From JADKFD01 sp964561825 (GTDB lineage Bacteria > Pseudomonadota > Gammaproteobacteria > Xanthomonadales > SZUA-5), in NCBI GenBank assembly GCA_964561825.1, contig CAZLSB010000144.1:1-10408 (forward strand): a stretch of DNA of 10,408 nt. The letters run 5' to 3'. Made by a program: the position numbers and the translations under genes. Under the pieces are notes generated by a model, which was not told where the DNA came from, searched no databases, and saw only the letters and a program-made list of their open reading frames with translations. This document shows positions 7,375 through 10,408 of this stretch, piece after piece. The first letter of the stretch is position 1. Every line of letters starts with the position of its first letter.

Positions 7375-7399
7375 TTGCCCTTTCGATTGCCCGCCAACC

Positions 7400-9490
7400 A
7401 TGTCAACTGAAGATCCCGATTTGCCCAGCATTCCAGGCTATGCCGTAGAGGCGGCCTTAGGCTCGGGTGGCATGGCAACGGTGTATCGAGGGCGGCAGTT
7501 GGCGCTTGATCGGCCGGTGGCGATCAAAGTCGTGCGCGCTGTTGGTCGGGAAACCGACGAACTGAATCGGCGCTTCGCGCAAGAGGCGCGTTTGATTGCC
7601 GCTTTGGACCACCCCAACATTGTCGCCATTTACGAGGTGACGACCACCACGCAAGGGGACGCGTGTTATGTGATGCCGCTGCTGGCCACTGGCGATCTGG
7701 CCAGTTATCCGAAGCCAATGTCAGAGGCCGAGATCAAGCGCGTACTCAAAGCGGTGTTGGCCGCCTTGGGTCATGCGCATGGGCTCGGCGTGATCCACCG
7801 GGACGTCAAACAAGCCAATGTGTTGTTTGATGCGCGCGGTACGCCATTGCTGGCCGATTTTGGCGTCGCGCTGAAACTGGAAAGCGCGCAACGAATGACG
7901 TCTCACGGTCGCGCGGTCGGTAGTTCTTTGACCATGAGTCCGGAGCAGGCGCGCGGTGAAGTGGTCGACGGCCGTAGCGATTTGTACAGCCTGGCCTGCA
8001 TGACCTACGAGTTGTTGACCGGCTACGCGCCTTATGAAGGCGATGATTTTTTGGCGGTTGCGCTGAAACACCAGCAACAGCCCATTCCACAACTGCCTGA
8101 GCGACTGGCGCATTGGCAGCCACTGATCGATTGCGCCTTGGCCAAACGGCCGGAGGAGCGCTACGCCGACGCGGACGCCATGTTGGCGGCACTCGACACA
8201 GTTAATCGGGCGCCCATCGTTGTCAAAGCAGCGCCGAATCGGCGCGCCGGCATTGCATTGATCGCGCTGCTGGGCTTGGCGATCGTGACGCTGCTCTGGT
8301 GGTTCGCGCCTAACAATGAGCCAGTCGCCGGCGCCGCTGTTGCGCGCGCCGAACCGCTAGATGCAAGCAGCGCGGGCATCAGCGCCGCGATCAAACAAGG
8401 GCGCTGGTTTGACGGCAGTGCGGGCAGCGCCGACGCCTTACTAACGCCGTTGTTCGCCAGCGAGCCATTTGCTGCGAGCGCTTTGGATTTACGCGATACG
8501 CTGTTGGATAGCGCTAGCGCGGAACTGATCGGTGCAGACGATGCCGTACTGGCACAGCGTTTGCCGCCGTGGGCCGCTTTTGTGACACACACCCGGGCCG
8601 CCGATTTGGCGCCGGTCAAAGCCGTGGTCGGCGCGCTGGAAACTCGGCTGCGCCCGGCGCTGGAACTGGCGCGTACCAAGCGCGATCGAGCGGCTGCGGG
8701 TAGCTCTTTGGCGCTGGCGCTAGCCTTGCCTGCGGTGTCTGCCGAGTTCGATGAACTTCGGCAAATGATCGCGCGCTTTCCGGCCCGCGGAGAACCGTTT
8801 CGCGATGGACAAGGCCCAGAGTTATTGCTGATTCCCGCCGGTCAGGTTGCTGGCATTGCGATGCCGCTGGCCGTTACGCGTTTCGAAATCACCCGTGCCG
8901 ACTACCTGCGTTTTGTCGACGCCACCGGTCGATCGGCCAATCGTTGCAAAGATGCCGGGCGCAACGGCTCGTGGCGCGCACCCGGGTTTGAGCAAACCGG
9001 CGCCGATCCGGTTGTTTGTGTCAGCTTTACAGATGCGCTCGCCTTTGCCGAATGGTTGTCCAAACAAAGCAGTCGCAGCTACCGCCTGCCAACCTTAAGC
9101 GAATGGCGTGCATTGAGCAGCGCGGCACGCGCCGAGCGCTGCGCCAATCTGCGCGGTGAAAACGCCAAGTGCAGAGATAGCTACCGCAATACCGCACCGG
9201 TCGGCCGTTTTCCTAGCGCCGCGGGAATGCCCGCTGATTTCGCCGGCAATGTGCGTGAGTGGACTGCCACTTGCGAATTCAAAGAGATCGGCAAAGTTGA
9301 ACGTGCGGTTGCCAATTTTGGTCGTTTATTGCAAGGCAAAGAGCGTGACGCCACCGGGCGGGTCTGCGTGGGCCGCTATGTGATGGGCTCAGGCTGGCGC
9401 GATGCCGAGTTGGATCGCGACGCGCAATCGGCTGACGAAGACCACGCGGCGCCAGACCGCGGCTTTCGTTTGATCCGCGAAATTCGTTAA
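7400..9490 (+). CDS. Transmembrane Ser/Thr protein kinase with C-terminal FGE/sulfatase-modifying-factor-like domain
   Basis: A 696-residue envelope-spanning eukaryotic-type kinase. Seen: kinase domain about 13-270 with glycine loop GSGGMATVY (21-29), Lys43 in VAIK, Glu62, HRDVKQAN with catalytic Asp135 and Asn140, DFG at 153-155, and MSPEQ at the end of the activation segment; all key catalytic residues are present. A single hydrophobic segment (about 283-303, LIALLGLAIVTLLWWF) follows. The Ala-rich linker leads to an FGE-like fold (474-693: LLLIPAG, TRFEITRADYLRFV, RLPTLSEW 562-569, GNVREWT 616-622, RGFRL). This half should be periplasmic and holds six cysteines (516, 540, 581, 591, 625, 656), but not the catalytic cysteine pair of true FGE, so I infer a sensing or binding role. 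Start: ATG 7400 fits the domain; an in-frame GTG at 7367 would add 11 residues. Neither has a clear ribosome-binding site. Confidence 0.9.
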   Translation: MSTEDPDLPSIPGYAVEAALGSGGMATVYRGRQLALDRPVAIKVVRAVGRETDELNRRFAQEARLIAALDHPNIVAIYEVTTTTQGDACYVMPLLATGDLASYPKPMSEAEIKRVLKAVLAALGHAHGLGVIHRDVKQANVLFDARGTPLLADFGVALKLESAQRMTSHGRAVGSSLTMSPEQARGEVVDGRSDLYSLACMTYELLTGYAPYEGDDFLAVALKHQQQPIPQLPERLAHWQPLIDCALAKRPEERYADADAMLAALDTVNRAPIVVKAAPNRRAGIALIALLGLAIVTLLWWFAPNNEPVAGAAVARAEPLDASSAGISAAIKQGRWFDGSAGSADALLTPLFASEPFAASALDLRDTLLDSASAELIGADDAVLAQRLPPWAAFVTHTRAADLAPVKAVVGALETRLRPALELARTKRDRAAAGSSLALALALPAVSAEFDELRQMIARFPARGEPFRDGQGPELLLIPAGQVAGIAMPLAVTRFEITRADYLRFVDATGRSANRCKDAGRNGSWRAPGFEQTGADPVVCVSFTDALAFAEWLSKQSSRSYRLPTLSEWRALSSAARAERCANLRGENAKCRDSYRNTAPVGRFPSAAGMPADFAGNVREWTATCEFKEIGKVERAVANFGRLLQGKERDATGRVCVGRYVMGSGWRDAELDRDAQSADEDHAAPDRGFRLIREIR

Positions 9491-9516
9491 TCGACGAATG
9501 CCGTATTCTTCGCGCC

Positions 9517-10278
9517 ATGGATAAATCAAACGCAGAAAAACCCACCACGCATTTTGGCTATCGCGATGTTGCGTTAACTGAAAAACAATCGCTGGTCGGC
9601 GAAGTATTCAGCTCGGTGGCGTCGCGCTACGACGTCATGAACGATTTGATGTCGCTCGGTCTGCATCGTCTGTGGAAACGGCATTTTGTCGCAACCGCGC
9701 AATTGCGCGCGGGCGATCGGGTGCTGGATTTGGCCGGTGGTACCGGTGATATCGCCGGGCTGATGGCGCCGCTGGTCGGCGCTTCCGGCATGGTGGTGTT
9801 GTCGGATATCAACGCCGATATGTTGGTGCGCGGGCGCGATCGCATGCTTGATGAGGGTCACTCCGCGCACATCGTCTGTGCGCGCATCAATGCCGAAGCC
9901 TTGCCGTTTCCGGATCGCAGCTTCGATCTGGTGACCATTGCCTTTGGATTGCGCAATGTGACCGATCAAGCACGCGCCTTGGCCGAGATGTGTCGCGTTT
10001 TGCGACCCGGTGGACGCGCGCTGGTACTGGAGTTTTCCGAAGTGCGACAACCGCTGCTGAAACCACTCTACGACGTCTATTCGTTCAACGTGTTGCCGCT
10101 ACTCGGGCGGCTGGTCGCCAAAGACGAAGCCAGCTACCGCTATCTGGCTGAATCGATCCGCAAACATCCCAATCAATCAACCCTGGCCGCAATGCTCGTT
10201 GATGCCGGCTTGGCGCGCGTCAGTGTGCGCAATTTGCTCGGCGGCATGGTGGCGATTCACTCGGGTTACGCGGTTTAG
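9517..10278 (+). CDS. ubiE: Bifunctional demethylmenaquinone / 2-methoxy-6-polyprenyl-1,4-benzoquinol methyltransferase
   Basis: Cytoplasmic SAM-dependent C-methyltransferase of ubiquinone synthesis, and of menaquinone synthesis where that pathway exists. The 253-residue length is usual for UbiE. Seen: the UbiE signature SSVASRYDVMNDLMSLGLHRLWKR (starting at 32, SAM-fold entry), the SAM-binding VLDLAGGTGD at 69-78, acidic SD.NADML at 96-103, the FGLRNVTD block at 143-150, RPGGRALVLEFSE at 163-175, and YRYLAESIRKHPNQ at 207-220 ending in GGMVAIHSGY. ATG 9517 directly precedes the conserved N-terminal THFGY segment; no strong ribosome-binding site is visible. It follows the kinase by 26 bases on the same strand, so co-transcription is plausible. 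In E. coli ubiJ and ubiB follow; neither is visible in the 130 bases available here. Confidence 0.95.
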   Translation: MDKSNAEKPTTHFGYRDVALTEKQSLVGEVFSSVASRYDVMNDLMSLGLHRLWKRHFVATAQLRAGDRVLDLAGGTGDIAGLMAPLVGASGMVVLSDINADMLVRGRDRMLDEGHSAHIVCARINAEALPFPDRSFDLVTIAFGLRNVTDQARALAEMCRVLRPGGRALVLEFSEVRQPLLKPLYDVYSFNVLPLLGRLVAKDEASYRYLAESIRKHPNQSTLAAMLVDAGLARVSVRNLLGGMVAIHSGYAV

Positions 10279-10288
10279 CGCCGACCAA

Positions 10289-10313
10289 GTCTGGCTTTCA
10301 ACCTAAGCCGGAC
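10289..10313 (+). terminator. Hairpin downstream of ubiE, possible transcript end
   Basis: GTCTGGCTT and AAGCCGGAC form a 9-bp stem with one G-U pair around a 7-nt loop, 11 bases after the ubiE stop. It is followed by GAGCCGGAACC rather than T residues, so it is not a classic rho-independent terminator; it may stabilise the 3' end. Confidence 0.4.
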
Positions 10314-10344
10314 GAGCCGGAACCAAACACACAAAAGTCTGCGC

Positions 10345-10408
10345 ATGATTTGTAAGACTGAACTGGTTAGGGCTCGTAAGGAAATAACTTGGACTTTTGG
10401 CCGTCGGA
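10345..10408 (+). other. Right-edge segment, possible start of a further gene
   Basis: Two overlapping openings run off the edge: an ATG at 10345 (MICKTELVRARKE...) without an obvious ribosome-binding site, and a TTG at 10389 (LDFWPS...) preceded 5 nt upstream by AAGGAA (10378-10383). The second has the better signal. The stretch is too short to identify a protein, and it could be non-coding. Composition is more AT-rich than ubiE. Confidence 0.2.

Noticed and set aside
540..7399. CRISPR array or insertion sequence suggested by the direct repeats with 100-base spacing
   Set aside because: Each pair has only two imperfect copies, spacers carry hairpins, and there is no cas gene, transposase, or terminal inverted repeat with target duplication.
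8819..9490. True formylglycine-generating enzyme activity of the kinase C-terminus
   Set aside because: The cysteine pair needed for FGE catalysis is absent from the GSGW segment, and no sulfatase gene is in the window.
1..10408. tRNA, rRNA or phage genes
   Set aside because: I saw no tRNA cloverleaf, rRNA signature or phage protein motif on either strand.

Overview
This window most likely comes from a Gram-negative gammaproteobacterium, and order Lysobacterales (Xanthomonadales) is my best guess. It carries a TonB-dependent outer-membrane receptor, a lipoprotein with a lipobox, an RluE-type pseudouridine synthase without an S4 domain, and a UbiE quinone methyltransferase. It also has a receptor-type Ser/Thr kinase fused to a formylglycine-generating-enzyme-like domain, and a secreted beta-propeller protein ending in two 'WYxPxQxGHG' modules; I associate both architectures with that order. 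The order-level placement is inference. A 10-base N run at 382-391 marks an assembly gap, so this is draft sequence.

Layout. Positions 1-4699 are read from the minus strand, in transcription order: a 23-codon putative leader ORF (4699-4628), rluE (4634-4080), a 1099-residue Asp-box beta-propeller lipoprotein (3992-693), and an SDR oxidoreductase (539 to beyond the left edge) broken by the N run. Positions 4776-10278 are read from the plus strand: a TonB-dependent receptor (4776-7160), a 239-base hairpin-rich gap, a transmembrane Ser/Thr kinase with a C-terminal FGE-like domain (7400-9490), and ubiE (9517-10278). The two sets diverge from a gap at about 4700-4775. The last 130 bases hold one hairpin and perhaps the first codons of another gene. 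No gene-free stretch exceeds 300 bases.

How the genes fit together. I see no dedicated pathway. The receptor and lipoprotein belong to the cell envelope, the kinase reads as a one-component envelope sensor, and rluE and ubiE are housekeeping genes for rRNA modification and quinone synthesis. Kinase and ubiE are 26 bases apart and may be co-transcribed.

Most unusual points: (1) the FGE-like half of the kinase lacks the catalytic cysteine pair of true FGE and instead has six cysteines, suggesting a sensor; (2) two unrelated intergenic regions each hold a direct-repeat pair with a period of exactly 100 bases around a hairpin, one pair being a copy of the 3' end of the propeller gene including its stop region; (3) rluE has no clear ribosome-binding site and starts inside the last codons of a leader ORF. 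I found no phage, insertion sequence, CRISPR array, RNA gene or defence system.
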